Made by a program: the position numbers and the translations under genes
Notes under the pieces: generated by a model
Seen by the model: only the letters and a program-made list of their open reading frames with translations
What the model was told of the DNA's origin: nothing
The model's database searches: none
NCBI GenBank assembly: GCA_900660155.1
Contig: CABFPE010000008.1
Span: 2,699,886-2,754,742, forward strand
From: Hofstenia miamia
Taxonomy: Eukaryota > Xenacoelomorpha > Acoela > Hofsteniidae
Direction of reading: 5' to 3'
DNA: 54,857 nucleotides
Shown: piece by piece, positions 51,701 through 54,857 of the stretch
How positions within the stretch are numbered: position 1 is the stretch's first letter
How the letters are laid out: every line of letters begins with the position of its first letter

Positions 51701-53462
51701 TCGCCACAATATGTTATGTGTAGCACTCCTATGGACCATAAACGAATTATACCCAAAACATGCTCACTGAACTTTGCCTAATTCCTATGAATATGAAAAC
51801 TAAAACTAGAATGATAATGGTAACTCAACTGATGCACATTCGTCTGAAGCAGTTCCTATGAAACATTTGATCACTGATTGTGTTCACAGAATCCATGAAA
51901 AACTTAAAATTATGGAAACAAAAAGTAAGAAATTGCTGAATTTTTTAAGAATATTTAATGGTGTGTGTGTTAGGGGTTAAAGAGCTTAACACGATATGTG
52001 GAAAAATTTCTTAATAATTTTAACTTAGATCATAATCAAGGAAAATTGAGGATTCCATTGAAAACCCTGAAGTATGAGCTGATATTTTCAAATATCTTAA
52101 AAAATTGAAAAATATATTTTTTTGTTTTTATAAAACAATTACTTTTGCACAAAATTTAATGCACTCTTACAAATTAATTTGATTTGTTAAATACCTTAAA
52201 TAGCATCAGTAATATAAAATCCTTCGAGAGGTCCATGCTGAATGCTTAATGTTAAATGATAAGATAATGTTAGTTAATAAAAAAACGAATAATGCATTGG
52301 TATTGCTATATGAATATAGCCGAATCTATTCTAATGTTGGAAGAATATTGGTAAGCGAATGACTACAAATAACTGAAATTATCCATATTTTTACCGCCTC
52401 CAATAAATAAAGTGATAAGCAGAAATAAGCGGAGCCCAATTTCAAATGTGAGATAGGTATTAGATGATTTCACGATATTCTAAAATATACGGCTTTGAAC
52501 TAAATTGAGAACCTGCCAAGAGAAGTGGCACTTAATAATTAAACTAATGCGCCCAATTATGTCGATGTAAAGTCAGTAACTGAGTTCATGTTAAAAAATG
52601 ATTTAATTACCATTCTCTTGACAATTTTTCAATTTAGTTCGCGGCTTTATATTTTAGAAGGCCACAGATGATTATGATCTCAAGCGTTACGTGGAAAACT
52701 GCTATATTCTAATATTGCTAACATAATTTTGAAATGAATTTTGACGAATTAAACAAAGATATTTCAGTGCCTTATGAACACATGTTGCTTAACTTTAATA
52801 AGTTTCGATAAATAAGGGTAAAAATCTGTAAAATGTTGCTGATGCACTAAAAATGGAAGAAACATTATCCAAGTAGGGTGAGTTCTATCCCATCAGTTCA
52901 GTCCCAAGGGACAACCATTTTTTAAAGAACTTTATCTAGTTCCATGTCACATGTTCCTTAAAAAACTTCCATTGCGCTTGGACTAAAATAAAAAAATATG
53001 GTGCCTAGACAAAAAGTACGGCACTTCGACTAAATTTAACGAGAAGTACATTAGTTAAAATAATTGATCTCTCGATGTGATGTCACAATTCAATGCCATG
53101 ATTATATAAGAAGTAAAAATACTAGCAATAGATCTATGTGTAAAACTAGATCAAATGAACACAAATACCAAATTTATATTCCAACAAATAAGGTTTAAGC
53201 CATATTCTACTGTTTTAATCAAATTTGTTTTGACAGGTTAAAAAATAAAAATAACTAGTAAAATTTAATGTTCCAAATGCAACACAAAATCTTAAAAGGA
53301 GTAGAAACAATTATACCTGTTGATGGACAGAATACAACCACATCTTCTAAATACCAACCAGGACCTGCTCCAGAATTATCATGACCAACTGTAAGTTGAG
53401 TGAGAGGACATAAAGCAAGTTCAGCTTTTATATCATGAAGAACAGTGGAACCTCTTTCAAAA
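7666..53462 (-). CDS. LOXHD1: LOXHD1-like multi-PLAT domain protein, 17 exons, 5' incomplete
   Basis: Spliced minus-strand gene: 53317-53462, 48971-49171, 41227-41556, 40110-40264, 33905-34130, 28766-28970, 28283-28515, 25438-25853, 23689-23944, 23113-23416, 20330-20525, 16430-16642, 13751-14032, 12166-12570, 10994-11217, 10213-10489, 7666-9204. Exon lengths and phases agree at all 16 introns, and the 5608 bp encode about 1870 residues. The product is a chain of PLAT/LH2 beta-sandwiches, seen from repeated signatures such as AGTDANVF, KFERG, RIGHDGTG, GWYLE, FPCNRWL and EDDG.I.REL. One partial and thirteen recognisable PLATs are present; human LOXHD1 has fifteen, so part of the N-terminus lies upstream of the window. 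No signal peptide, membrane segment or enzyme domain is visible. Vertebrate LOXHD1 acts at the plasma membrane of hair-cell stereocilia. By family, PLAT domains bind lipids or proteins; the invertebrate role is inferred only. Orthology to LOXHD1 rests on the uninterrupted PLAT architecture. Confidence 0.93.
9205..10212 (-). other. Intron P-Q
   Basis: GC-AG intron of 1008 bp. AT-rich; I see no mobile element, open frame or structured repeat in it. Confidence 0.75.
10207..10212 (-). other. Non-canonical GC splice donor
   Basis: The intron between exons P and Q starts GCATGA after TATGAG and ends TTATTTAG at 9205. It is the only intron of the sixteen without a GT donor. Protein continuity across the join (RYE-VEVTTGDV) is the support. 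A sequencing error or a GT/GC polymorphism is possible. Confidence 0.75.
10213..10489 (-). CDS. LOXHD1: LOXHD1-like exon P: rest of PLAT 10, ends at a GC donor
   Basis: Encodes KQFRPRSVETFSIDAPDV, GEIERIEISSDGVLKEQAW, FLEEVEIDQPLSGRNYLF and CERWFSKDKDDGLLTRS, then the linker up to SRYE. An unspliced read would stop at a TGA 4 bp further on. Splicing at TATGAG/GCATGA to exon Q restores SRYEVEVTTGDVEHAGTD, the expected first strand of PLAT 11, in phase 0. GT donors nearby lead to stop codons. A second in-frame acceptor 12 nt upstream (TTACAG, exon end 10501) would add four residues. Confidence 0.88.
10490..10503 (-). other. Two in-frame splice acceptors 12 nt apart
   Basis: TTACAG ends at 10502 and GCTTAG at 10490. 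Either one joins exon O in phase 2 without a frame break, differing by four residues. The inner TAG site is preferred because every other acceptor in the gene is TAG. Confidence 0.5.
10490..10993 (-). other. Intron O-P
   Basis: Intron of 504 bp (492 if the outer acceptor is used). Nothing recognisable inside. Confidence 0.75.
10994..11217 (-). CDS. LOXHD1: LOXHD1-like exon O: linker and start of PLAT 10
   Basis: Begins with a basic linker (ITTLDGKVVGMEKDPSLSR) and continues into PLAT 10: PYVIKLVTGKEKEMGTNAN, ISITVFGKEGASTKRLPL. Acceptor is TTCTTAG, phase 0. The proposed donor is CTAGACAA/GTACAC, phase 2. It is chosen because it is the site that joins exon P in frame at the correct place in the domain. 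Confidence 0.87.
11218..12165 (-). other. Intron N-O
   Basis: Intron of 948 bp, AT-rich. The open frame at 11754-11972 on the plus strand is 72 codons with no recognisable motif and is treated as chance. Confidence 0.75.
12166..12570 (-). CDS. LOXHD1: LOXHD1-like exon N: complete PLAT 9
   Basis: A whole PLAT domain on one 405 bp exon, phase 0 at both ends: DYLVRVFTGDMTGAGTDANV, LTLYGERGDSGERQL, NKFERNDVDEFCI, CLIRHDNGGVFGAAWYLNKI and VFYCERWLSKKHDDKKIERM. Acceptor is ACTTTAG; donor is GCTCAG/GTAATT. This is the closest match to the PLAT consensus among the single-exon units. It is a symmetrical exon that could be skipped without frame loss. Confidence 0.95.
13499..13675 (+). repeat. Duplicated flanks of an assembly join
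   Basis: The sequence TTTCGCCCATAGGACCATGC through GTTAGTAAATTACT(A/G)TATA occurs at 13499-13586 and again directly after the N, at 13588-13675. Both copies run into a TA repeat. The most likely cause is an unmerged contig overlap at the microsatellite, not a real tandem repeat. Confidence 0.8.
13587..13587. other. Assembly join (single N)
   Basis: Single ambiguous base between two near-identical 88 bp flanks. Sequence order here is uncertain. Confidence 0.8.
13665..13697. repeat. TA dinucleotide microsatellite
   Basis: Uninterrupted (TA)n run about 75 bp from the donor of exon M. Confidence 0.9.
13751..14032 (-). CDS. LOXHD1: LOXHD1-like exon M: rest of PLAT 8 and linker
   Basis: Encodes AGSRDHFILELADVGEMI, LRIGHDGTGMGSGWHLEQV, FTFECGQWLARSEGD and SIIRELLP, then an interdomain linker (EDVIQEKVDATTGIVRQK). 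Acceptor is AGTTTAG, phase 0; donor is AAAAG/GTATTT, phase 0. The donor lies about 75 bp from a TA microsatellite and an assembly join at 13587 in the next intron. Confidence 0.94.
14033..16429 (-). other. Intron L-M
   Basis: Intron of 2.4 kb. Two GC-richer patches (about 14390-14570 and 15050-15250) and an ACGAGCC-rich run at 14780-14855 stand out from the AT-rich background. None gives a recognisable protein or clear terminal repeats; they may be eroded transposon pieces. Confidence 0.65.
16430..16642 (-). CDS. LOXHD1: LOXHD1-like exon L: end of PLAT 7, start of PLAT 8
   Basis: Begins EDGAIERELLP, completing the turn cut by the intron after exon K. It then gives a linker and PLAT 8 strands YDITVVTSNRPNAGTDADVF, IELYGVMGSTGQM and the start of KSYFE. 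Acceptor is CTTTAG, phase 0; donor is TTTGAG/GTATAC, phase 0. Confidence 0.94.
17331..17420 (+). mobile_element. Tigger/pogo-like transposon end
   Basis: ACAGTCAAACCTCGGTTTTC followed by TTCGAGAAGG and TTCGAAAACCGAAAC resembles the left end of pogo/Tigger-type elements. CGGTTTTCGAA and TTCGAAAACCG form an internal stem. GC-richer sequence continues to about 17650, but no right end (GGTTTGACTGT) was found, so it is a fragment. Confidence 0.5.
18222..19757 (-). mobile_element. Full-length Tc1-like element with IR/DR ends
   Basis: The left end is TA/CAGTACTGGAAATATGTATT; the right end, read inward on the minus strand, is TA/CAGAACTGGAAAAAAGAATT. Both continue into a shared CGACCAC/CAGCCACC word. 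A further same-orientation copy of the terminal motif (TGGAAAAATGTATTCGACCA on the minus strand, 19533-19553) lies about 200 bp inside the right end, and a weaker one lies near 18380 on the left. This is the IR/DR layout of some Tc1-like transposons. The TA target duplication is present on both sides. The transposase inside is broken. Confidence 0.8.
18620..19405 (-). pseudogene. Tc1 transposase, frameshifted
   Basis: The N-terminal part (19196-19405) reads LEGMSQRNIYQLVERPRST and GDIIRRFTFEDI, a paired-like helix-turn-helix. After frame breaks come EEWADGH-like and NWTDVQ (first catalytic aspartate, about 19000). The open frame 18620-18949 carries YQQDSAPCHTSKEMK (second aspartate) and SPDLNIIENMWKEVK (catalytic glutamate), the DD34E arrangement. 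At least two frameshifts and internal stops between 18950 and 19195 make it inactive. It lies in sense orientation inside an intron of the LOXHD1-like gene. Confidence 0.85.
20330..20525 (-). CDS. LOXHD1: LOXHD1-like exon K: middle of PLAT 7
   Basis: Encodes SSFEVGHTDVFELEASHLG, MVLGHNGESFGWYVQKVEI and LVFPCGRWFDRKQ. The consensus GHD is GHN here. Acceptor is GATGTTTAG, entry phase 2; donor is AAACAG/GTAACA, exit phase 0. The exon ends just before the EDDG.I.REL turn, which starts exon L. Confidence 0.94.
20526..23112 (-). other. Intron J-K
   Basis: Intron of 2.6 kb. It begins with a GGGTCGGGT-rich MITE (20623-21052). A further patch with GGGTCAG and TTGACCCAACCC words (21840-22030) may be a diverged relative. 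The rest is AT-rich with nothing recognisable. Confidence 0.7.
20623..21052. mobile_element. MITE with 21 bp TIRs and internal GGGTCGGGT repeats
   Basis: The terminal inverted repeat GGTGCGC(A/T)CTAGAGAGTGACA is present at 20623-20643 and as its complement at 21032-21052. The interior holds several degenerate copies of GGGT(C/A)GGGT and of TTTCTGATTGGGT, in a background far richer in G than the host intron. No coding capacity. No target duplication could be identified with confidence. Confidence 0.75.
23113..23416 (-). CDS. LOXHD1: LOXHD1-like exon J: end of PLAT 6, start of PLAT 7
   Basis: Opens with a weak version of the closing PLAT strand (RMPCQQLLSSKSEDGQMHRS), followed by a 40-residue linker and the first strands of PLAT 7 (YYVSITTSKKALSSSASAYI, ELIGQLERS). 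The AGTDAN motif is again absent. Acceptor is ATATTTAG, phase 1; donor is TTAAC/GTAAGC, phase 2. The frame fits exons I and K exactly. Confidence 0.89.
23689..23944 (-). CDS. LOXHD1: LOXHD1-like exon I: core of PLAT 6, degenerate
   Basis: Continues exon H in phase 0: IAFRTGWSQESIASLDLKVY, VILYGPKGDTGERLL and DIFEIEAVNLGDVHKLIV. The AGTDAN motif is replaced by SIASLD. The GHDGTG-GW strand is shortened to MISGGNWLCNEAIV, so the domain lacks the loop that carries the usual conserved aspartate. Acceptor is GTTTAG; donor is GAAG/GTATTA, exit phase 1. Confidence 0.9.
23945..25437 (-). other. Intron H-I
   Basis: Intron of 1.5 kb, AT-rich, without a recognisable element or open frame. Confidence 0.75.
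25438..25853 (-). CDS. LOXHD1: LOXHD1-like exon H: PLAT 5 with a long loop insertion
   Basis: Encodes KTEAFALTKSSSDFNAGAQT, VRIWHDNYGESPGWKLQNM, then an unusually long polar segment of about 45 residues (from VRNRSFAIERSSKEQLRKR to DITRHADTN) before the closing strand YYFACRRWLALDQDDNEIV. The other PLATs have 5-15 residues in this loop. The exon ends with the first residues of PLAT 6 (RALRKYK). Acceptor is ATGTAG, phase 1; donor is TATAAG/GTACAT, phase 0. Confidence 0.92.
26793..27182. mobile_element. MITE-like insertion, CCCGTA-type ends
   Basis: The left end CAGACCCGTAGCCATGGGGG is matched by GCTGGTTACGGGCCTAA at the right (complement TTAGGCCCGTAACCAGC). The palindromic GGGGTCGAACCCC lies just inside the left end. 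No transposase reading frame. The repeat is short and imperfect, so the boundaries are approximate. Confidence 0.5.
27184..27399. mobile_element. MITE-like insertion, GGCGTACG-type ends
   Basis: The left end AATCAGGGGCGTACGCAGGA is mirrored by TACGTACGCCACTGACTTA (complement TAAGTCAGTGGCGTACGTA). Just inside, GACGGGGGGACA and the complement of GAGGGGACATGCC also pair loosely. About 216 bp long, non-coding. CAGNGGCGTA ends are common on non-autonomous DNA transposons. Confidence 0.6.
28283..28515 (-). CDS. LOXHD1: LOXHD1-like exon G: end of PLAT 4, start of PLAT 5
   Basis: Completes the tryptophan split with exon F (W-YLDYVQIEI), then IFSTHRWLDKSEGDGKIEID, a short linker and the first strands of PLAT 5 (ITYKITTNTADAPGAGTTAN, then VIYGLHG). 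Acceptor is TATTTAG, phase 2; donor is CATG/GTAAAT, phase 1. The intron separating it from exon F is only 250 bp, the shortest in the gene. Confidence 0.93.
28766..28970 (-). CDS. LOXHD1: LOXHD1-like exon F: middle of PLAT 4
   Basis: Encodes AGTNANVHINIRGSGGRESG, HRNKFERGKIDKFSYML and LTIGHDSTGFGAGW, all core PLAT signatures. Acceptor is CATTATAG, phase 1. Donor GGATG/GTAAGC splits the conserved tryptophan codon in phase 2, and the codon is completed by the first base of exon G. The exon was found by translation between splice sites rather than from a start codon. Confidence 0.93.
29540..29599 (-). CDS. Possible 60 bp exon of unknown identity (copy 1)
   Basis: A GC-richer, open segment reads GKRKLLEAGEAIIGCWQDD. 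It is bounded by TTACCAACAG on the acceptor side and GACG/GTATGT on the donor side. Both ends are phase 1, the phase of the LOXHD1-like intron E-F that contains it, so inclusion would add 20 residues without breaking frame. It does not look like a PLAT segment; the W-DDG pattern loosely recalls Tudor-like folds. The acceptor is CAG, unlike all confirmed acceptors in the gene. It could be a cassette exon, a fragment of another gene or chance. Confidence 0.2.
31196..31220. repeat. TA microsatellite (copy 1)
   Basis: (TA)n run near the end of the first large copy. The corresponding run in copy 2 is 33730-33758 and is longer, as expected for a fast-changing repeat. Confidence 0.85.
31251..31251. 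other. Assembly join (single N)
   Basis: Separates the two copies of the 2.1-2.5 kb duplication. Confidence 0.85.
31252..33785 (+). repeat. Large direct duplication, copy 2, with an internal 432 bp tandem repeat
   Basis: Matches copy 1 (29153-31250) from end to end, but is about 0.43 kb longer. The segment from AAATGCACTGGTTATAAAGG to GGAATTTCAA is present twice, at 32154-32578 and 32586-33010. The junction between them is TTATTAC at about 32579-32585. Both copies of the large unit end in a TA microsatellite. Confidence 0.9.
31643..31702 (-). CDS. Possible 60 bp exon of unknown identity (copy 2)
   Basis: The second copy of the segment at 29540-29599 lies within the large duplication. Its encoded residues and splice-like borders are unchanged. 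This says little about constraint because the whole duplication is nearly identical. Confidence 0.2.
33905..34130 (-). CDS. LOXHD1: LOXHD1-like exon E: end of PLAT 3, first strand of PLAT 4
   Basis: Starts LVAEHDGTGTLAGWFLSHI, so the strand interrupted after exon D resumes in frame. It continues with VTFPCNRWLASDEDDGLLRR and ends in the first strand of PLAT 4 (FSITVKTGEVTG). Acceptor is GATTTAG, phase 0; donor is ACTG/GTAAAG, phase 1. The following intron carries the 2.1-2.5 kb tandem duplication. Confidence 0.94.
34722..34760 (+). mobile_element. Possible left end of the hAT element
   Basis: CAAAGCCGTAACTAGGGGG followed by GGGAGAGGGCGCATGCCCC lies about 260 bp before the first hAT coding block and resembles the CAN-GNCGTANCTAGG style of many hAT ends. 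No convincing mirror image was found after 36700. Confidence 0.35.
34987..36700 (+). pseudogene. hAT transposase of the ZMYM/TTF zinc-finger type, broken
   Basis: A chain of frames carries the features of hAT proteins related to zinc finger MYM-type 1. ATG at 34987 is followed by a short N-terminus with a TGA/TAA break. Then come WFNQFPWLEYSVKEDAAFCY and FTESGVHQWKKGFKK (TTF-type finger region, 35260-35410). The frame 35549-35821 follows with IADIIRAHITKDVKAAELAT and IIVDESRDISKKEQ, then 35849-36139 (CYDGASILSGHISGIQTKV). LSDTRWSCRYPSL appears near 36205, and 36308-36700 reads VVEARELLSRTLDIFF. Several frameshifts and stops make it inactive. AGCCGTAACTAGGGGG at 34727 may be its left end. Confidence 0.75.
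36883..36901. repeat. AT microsatellite
   Basis: Short (AT)n run between the hAT relic and the 37 kb MITE. Confidence 0.85.
37022..37255. mobile_element. Palindromic MITE with about 105 bp arms
   Basis: The left arm runs from CTTAGGCCATGGTTAGCCTA through AAAAGTGATCTGTCACATTT and CTCGAGATAATTAGGGATGT to GACGAT. The right arm is its near-perfect complement, ending TCACTAGTCTAACCGCGGCC-TTAG. Only about 20 bp separate the arms, so single-stranded DNA or RNA would fold into a very long hairpin. Non-coding. Confidence 0.88.
37334..37603 (-). pseudogene. GIY-YIG endonuclease fragment of a Penelope- or LINE-like retroelement
   Basis: The 89-codon frame reads KDQVPNKLFSFLVYTYKSD, then NCEKSYFGESKRHLGTRIMQ. 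This matches the GIY-YIG core (VY.Y...C...Y.GE..RHL..RI) found at the C-terminus of Penelope-like and some other retroelement polyproteins; the central YIG is YFG here. The upstream reverse transcriptase is not recognisable. The piece is a truncated relic in sense with the host intron. Confidence 0.6.
38340..38520 (+). pseudogene. Second hAT-type transposase relic
   Basis: ACITDGVP followed, after a frame change, by SKLRHITCLVHAIHRVCEKI matches the DDE-proximal block of hAT-like transposases (TDAAPYM...HITCLAHALHRVCE). A stop follows at about 38510 and only scattered pieces can be suggested after it. Too eroded to delimit. Confidence 0.5.
39346..39388. repeat. Small GC-rich palindrome
   Basis: CCGGGGGGATAATC is mirrored by CATTACCCCCCGAG about 15 bp further on. 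It stands out in AT-rich surroundings and may be a terminal fragment of a MITE. Confidence 0.45.
40110..40264 (-). CDS. LOXHD1: LOXHD1-like exon D: middle of PLAT 3
   Basis: Encodes TNANVFITLFGTQGDSG, KSATHIDKFERGSVDD and the start of the RIGHD strand, ending KRLTK. Acceptor is AATTTAG, entry phase 1; donor is AAAG/GTAAAT, exit phase 0. The exon holds only the core strands of the domain; the GHD motif begins the next exon. Confidence 0.93.
40265..41226 (-). other. Intron C-D
   Basis: Intron of 962 bp. A GC-richer patch at 40600-40700 has a short plus-strand open frame (MKRKFDVGFYAF) with no clear family. Otherwise nothing is recognisable. Confidence 0.7.
41227..41556 (-). CDS. LOXHD1: LOXHD1-like exon C: rest of PLAT 2, start of PLAT 3
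   Basis: Continues PLAT 2 after the GSKG turn, with MRVWHDESGLAPGWHLSRI and YVFPCNKWLASDEE, then a linker (PATGADVKIPSS) and the first strand of PLAT 3 (RYKISIHTGTEPHAG). The usual EDDG is changed to EEPY. Acceptor is TGCTTAG, entry phase 1; donor is GCTG/GTGAGT, exit phase 1. Intron entry directly before the second glycine-threonine of the AGT motif recurs in several PLATs of this gene. Confidence 0.92.
43829..44302. mobile_element. Element with about 95 bp inverted terminal arms
   Basis: The left arm contains TTCTGCAGCGAGCAAATTTC, CAT and later AAAGTCGAGATT (43829-43922). The complement of the right arm (44206-44302) shows the same words in the same order, including a perfect 22 bp core. 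The 280 bp interior has a GC-richer open patch (LDRRVRLCLHPKGSHSCF) that I cannot assign. Likely a non-autonomous DNA transposon. Confidence 0.7.
44320..44385. repeat. TATATG/TA microsatellite
   Basis: Interrupted runs of TATATG, TATG and TA units directly after the fold-back element. Confidence 0.85.
45808..45990 (+). pseudogene. Mariner-type transposase relic (catalytic region)
   Basis: One frame, interrupted by TAG codons, reads WFQQNGARNILN, HLPGRSKGRVGPFSCPLR and SDDHTPNDFWL. This is the mariner order W-QQDGA...R-PD-TP-DFWLWG. The second catalytic aspartate is replaced by asparagine (QQN), so even a repaired frame would lack an active-site residue. Weak similarity continues to about 46110. 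No terminal repeats found. Confidence 0.65.
46558..46863 (+). pseudogene. Tigger/pogo-like transposase N-terminus relic
   Basis: VEIAKHLAVEYNVSPRTVSG-like translation (around 46605-46680, after a frame change) matches the first CENP-B-type helix-turn-helix. MLKDKLWKWFKAARAKNIP with DPAKAQAICGV (46745-46850) matches the second one (L..WF...R.K.IP...KA). The DDE core is missing. Short and broken. Confidence 0.6.
47148..47170. repeat. TA microsatellite
   Basis: (TA)n run within intron B-C. Confidence 0.85.
48040..48829 (+). repeat. 0.79 kb direct repeat, copy 1
   Basis: From ATGTTTGGGATGCTGTCATT to GAGATAGGTATTAGAT this sequence is about 98% identical by eye to 51673-52465. It contains an unassigned plus-strand frame (AVPMKHLITDCVHRIHEKLK) that faintly resembles a hAT-type block. 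It stops exactly at the N at 48830, which favours an assembly cause. Confidence 0.88.
48830..48830. other. Assembly join (single N)
   Basis: Lies 141 bp from exon B and at the very end of repeat copy 1. Confidence 0.85.
48971..49171 (-). CDS. LOXHD1: LOXHD1-like exon B: end of PLAT 1, start of PLAT 2
   Basis: Joins exon A in phase 1 to give STGLEQHFIANKWFARNEDD, the typical C-terminal PLAT strand and RWL-EDDG turn. It then opens PLAT 2 with WEMTVETSNKPNATTKAKVF and LQLYGSKG. Acceptor is GCGTTTAG; donor is AAAG/GTGAGA. The exon sits on a small assembly island between N characters at 48830 and 50003 and between two 0.79 kb near-identical repeats. The perfect frame and domain fit on both sides support its place in this gene. 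Confidence 0.9.
50003..50003. other. Assembly join (single N)
   Basis: Single ambiguous base. Unlike the other joins, no duplicated flank was noticed here. Confidence 0.7.
51076..51190 (+). repeat. Short duplicated segment, copy 1
   Basis: TGCTTGATGTTAATGAATAT through TTATATTTGAGGAAAAGAA recurs at 51559-51671 between two N characters with a few differences. Confidence 0.85.
51233..51339 (-). other. Unassigned open segment
   Basis: A GC-richer minus-strand stretch preceded by TTTTAG reads ILHADDPLMNVVAAKGIEEP, then TFLFKVVCAQCVLAKMS. It has no PLAT features and no good donor, and it is not needed for frame continuity between exons A and B. The plus strand is also open. Possibly a transposon relic. 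Confidence 0.2.
51558..51558. other. Assembly join (single N)
   Basis: Start of a 113 bp contig that repeats 51076-51190. Confidence 0.85.
51559..51671 (+). repeat. Short duplicated segment, copy 2
   Basis: A 113 bp island between N characters, nearly identical to 51076-51190. Probably a misplaced or haplotypic contig end. Confidence 0.85.
51672..51672. other. Assembly join (single N)
   Basis: Immediately precedes copy 2 of the 0.79 kb repeat. Confidence 0.85.
51673..52465 (+). repeat. 0.79 kb direct repeat, copy 2
   Basis: Near-identical to 48040-48829. Differences are scattered single bases and a small indel where GATAGATAAG becomes GTTAAATGATAAG. It begins directly after the N at 51672 and runs without a break into unique sequence at 52466. 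Confidence 0.88.
53317..53462 (-). CDS. LOXHD1: LOXHD1-like exon A: second half of PLAT 1
   Basis: First coding exon inside the window. It reads from FERGSTVLHDIKAEL through LTVGHDNSGAGPGWYLEDV, the central and later strands of a PLAT domain. Acceptor is CTTTAG at the high-coordinate end, with entry in phase 2. Donor is CAACAG/GTATAA and exit is phase 1. The first half of this domain must lie on an exon at higher coordinates; none is recognisable between 53464 and 54857, so the upstream intron is longer than 1.3 kb. Confidence 0.93.
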
Positions 53463-54857
53463 CTAAAGATTAATAAGTATTTAAAAAATCATTTGCTAAT
53501 CAGCAGACAATTTCATTGGTTGTGGAACGATGTGATTCTATAGTACTATTCAGTTTCTATAGTCCCTTGGGAAAACTGTATAATTAGTCATCAGGTGGCG
53601 TTTACAAGATTAACCACTTGGGGAATATTCAAATTGGTTTTATGAATTCAAATTGAAAAGTCGCTAGGACCATAAGAATATAATTGTTTACATTATCAAT
53701 AGGGGGTAGGCGTAATAGTCATCCACTAAATGTTAGTTCTATAACTAAGAAAACAATTTGGATTACCTTATCGATTACTCGAACACAAAGATTTAACAAT
53801 CATCCCAAGTTATTTTCCCTTCAGCTTTTAAGAAAAATGTTAGGATATCAACGGCAAAGGGCTTGAGAATAACTGGTGCAAATATCATTAAATTTCAAAA
53901 TGTATAATACATATTTTCTAAAGATAATTGTAGTTTTAGGTTGGTTGTATACGTTTTGTATTTTGGAAATCAACAGTAAAGGCGTTAACTGCCTAATGGG
54001 CATAAATTCCATGAAGGACGATTTCATTGATTATTTTATGTAACGAATAATAATTGGAAAAATTCTTTGTTTACAAAATTATTTAATAGCCATATTTATT
54101 TTCTAACCTAAATATAGAATACATGGGAAAAACTGGTCCAGAAAGAAAAACATGGCTCTTAATTTCTGTCTGGAATTAATCATCCTTTCAAAAGAAAATC
54201 TTCTGCTTTCAAAAGACAGAGAAGGCTAATAGAAACAATGAAATTTTCCCGAGGGCACATTAATTAAGCACTTCTTTGATAAACTAAAGGATTCTGAATT
54301 TCAATATATACGCACACTCTACCATTTCAAAATTCAGATGACTTAATCTATAGTGAAGAACTCAAAAATATTTCTCTTAAACATATGAATGATATAACAT
54401 ATAGTTCTAATGTTTCGCAAGCAGACATTTAAAATTTTTCGTAATATTTATTCTAATATCATGTCTAAAACTTCTGATGCTTCGCAACCAACACATTTTC
54501 GTCTAACAAGTAATTTTTGAAAAGCACTGTTTTCCTATACTCGGCATTTCAGTTGGGTCGTAAAAAGGTATGTCTACTATTGAAACCTGCTCACATTTCT
54601 ACAAACAAAAGCCACTGTTATAGTGGCACATGATTTTAGGCAAGGTTTTTGTCCTGTTCTATGTTTAAAAATAAACAAAAAATCTTGCGTCCTACACCCA
54701 TTCACTTATCAAGTTCATAAAATCGTATAGAAACATTTTATACTTTTGACCATATTGGTTCCATAGAGACCCAAAACTATCTTGGCCATTTAATTGTTTC
54801 AATTTTAACACATATTGTGTTTCTTAAGACCCAGTTACAAAACACAATAAATTTTAT
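53463..54857 (-). other. Start of the intron upstream of exon A
   Basis: Must be intron of the LOXHD1-like gene, because exon A starts in mid-domain with an acceptor. No further PLAT exon is recognisable up to the window end. The 60-codon plus-strand open frame at 53684-53866 shows no family feature. Confidence 0.7.

Larger units (their letters stand above)
49172..53316 (-). other. Intron A-B
   Basis: Nominally 4.1 kb, with joins at 50003, 51558 and 51672 and duplicated flanks at two of them. The true length is unknown. A CACA-rich patch at 49595-49680 and an unassigned open patch at 51233-51339 are the only other local features. Confidence 0.65.

Overview
This is AT-rich (roughly two-thirds A+T) genomic DNA from a multicellular animal. 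The main content is one long, intron-rich gene on the minus strand. It is surrounded and filled by remains of DNA transposons, short inverted-repeat elements and microsatellites. There is no operon structure, no Shine-Dalgarno signal, and no tRNA, rRNA or CRISPR that I can recognise. The mix of P-like, Tc1, mariner, pogo/Tigger and hAT relics would suit an arthropod or another invertebrate, but the species cannot be fixed from this window.

The gene is a homologue of LOXHD1 (lipoxygenase homology domain-containing protein 1), a protein built almost entirely of PLAT/LH2 beta-sandwich domains. I reconstructed 17 coding exons between 53462 (5' side) and 7666 (stop codon). Every splice junction keeps the reading frame and joins the two halves of a PLAT domain. 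The joined coding length is 5608 bp, about 1870 residues, with one partial and thirteen complete or recognisable PLAT units. The 5' end, including the start codon and promoter, lies beyond 54857. Notable gene-level features are a last exon carrying four PLAT domains without an intron, one GC-AG intron, an extended loop in the fifth PLAT, degenerate sixth and thirteenth PLATs, and the use of TAG at all 17 splice acceptors.

Region by region: 1-3540 holds dispersed direct repeats, including CCAAT-box/TATA-like blocks, and no gene. 3546-3740 is a fold-back MITE. 4367-6109 is a broken P-element/THAP9-like transposase. 6375-7180 is a broken Tc1/mariner-class transposase with an internal deletion. 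7666-53462 is the LOXHD1-like gene. Its introns hold a Tc1 element with IR/DR-type ends (18222-19757), several MITEs (20623, 26793, 27184, 37022, 43829), a ZMYM-type hAT relic (34987-36700), a second hAT relic (38340), a GIY-YIG fragment of a retroelement (37334), and mariner (45808) and Tigger/pogo (46558) relics.

Six single N characters mark assembly joins. At four of them the flanking sequence is repeated almost identically: about 88 bp at 13587, 2.1-2.5 kb at 31251, 0.79 kb around 48830 and 51672, and about 0.11 kb at 51558. These look like unmerged overlaps or haplotypes, so the intron lengths there, and the exact placement of exon 48971-49171, should be treated with caution.
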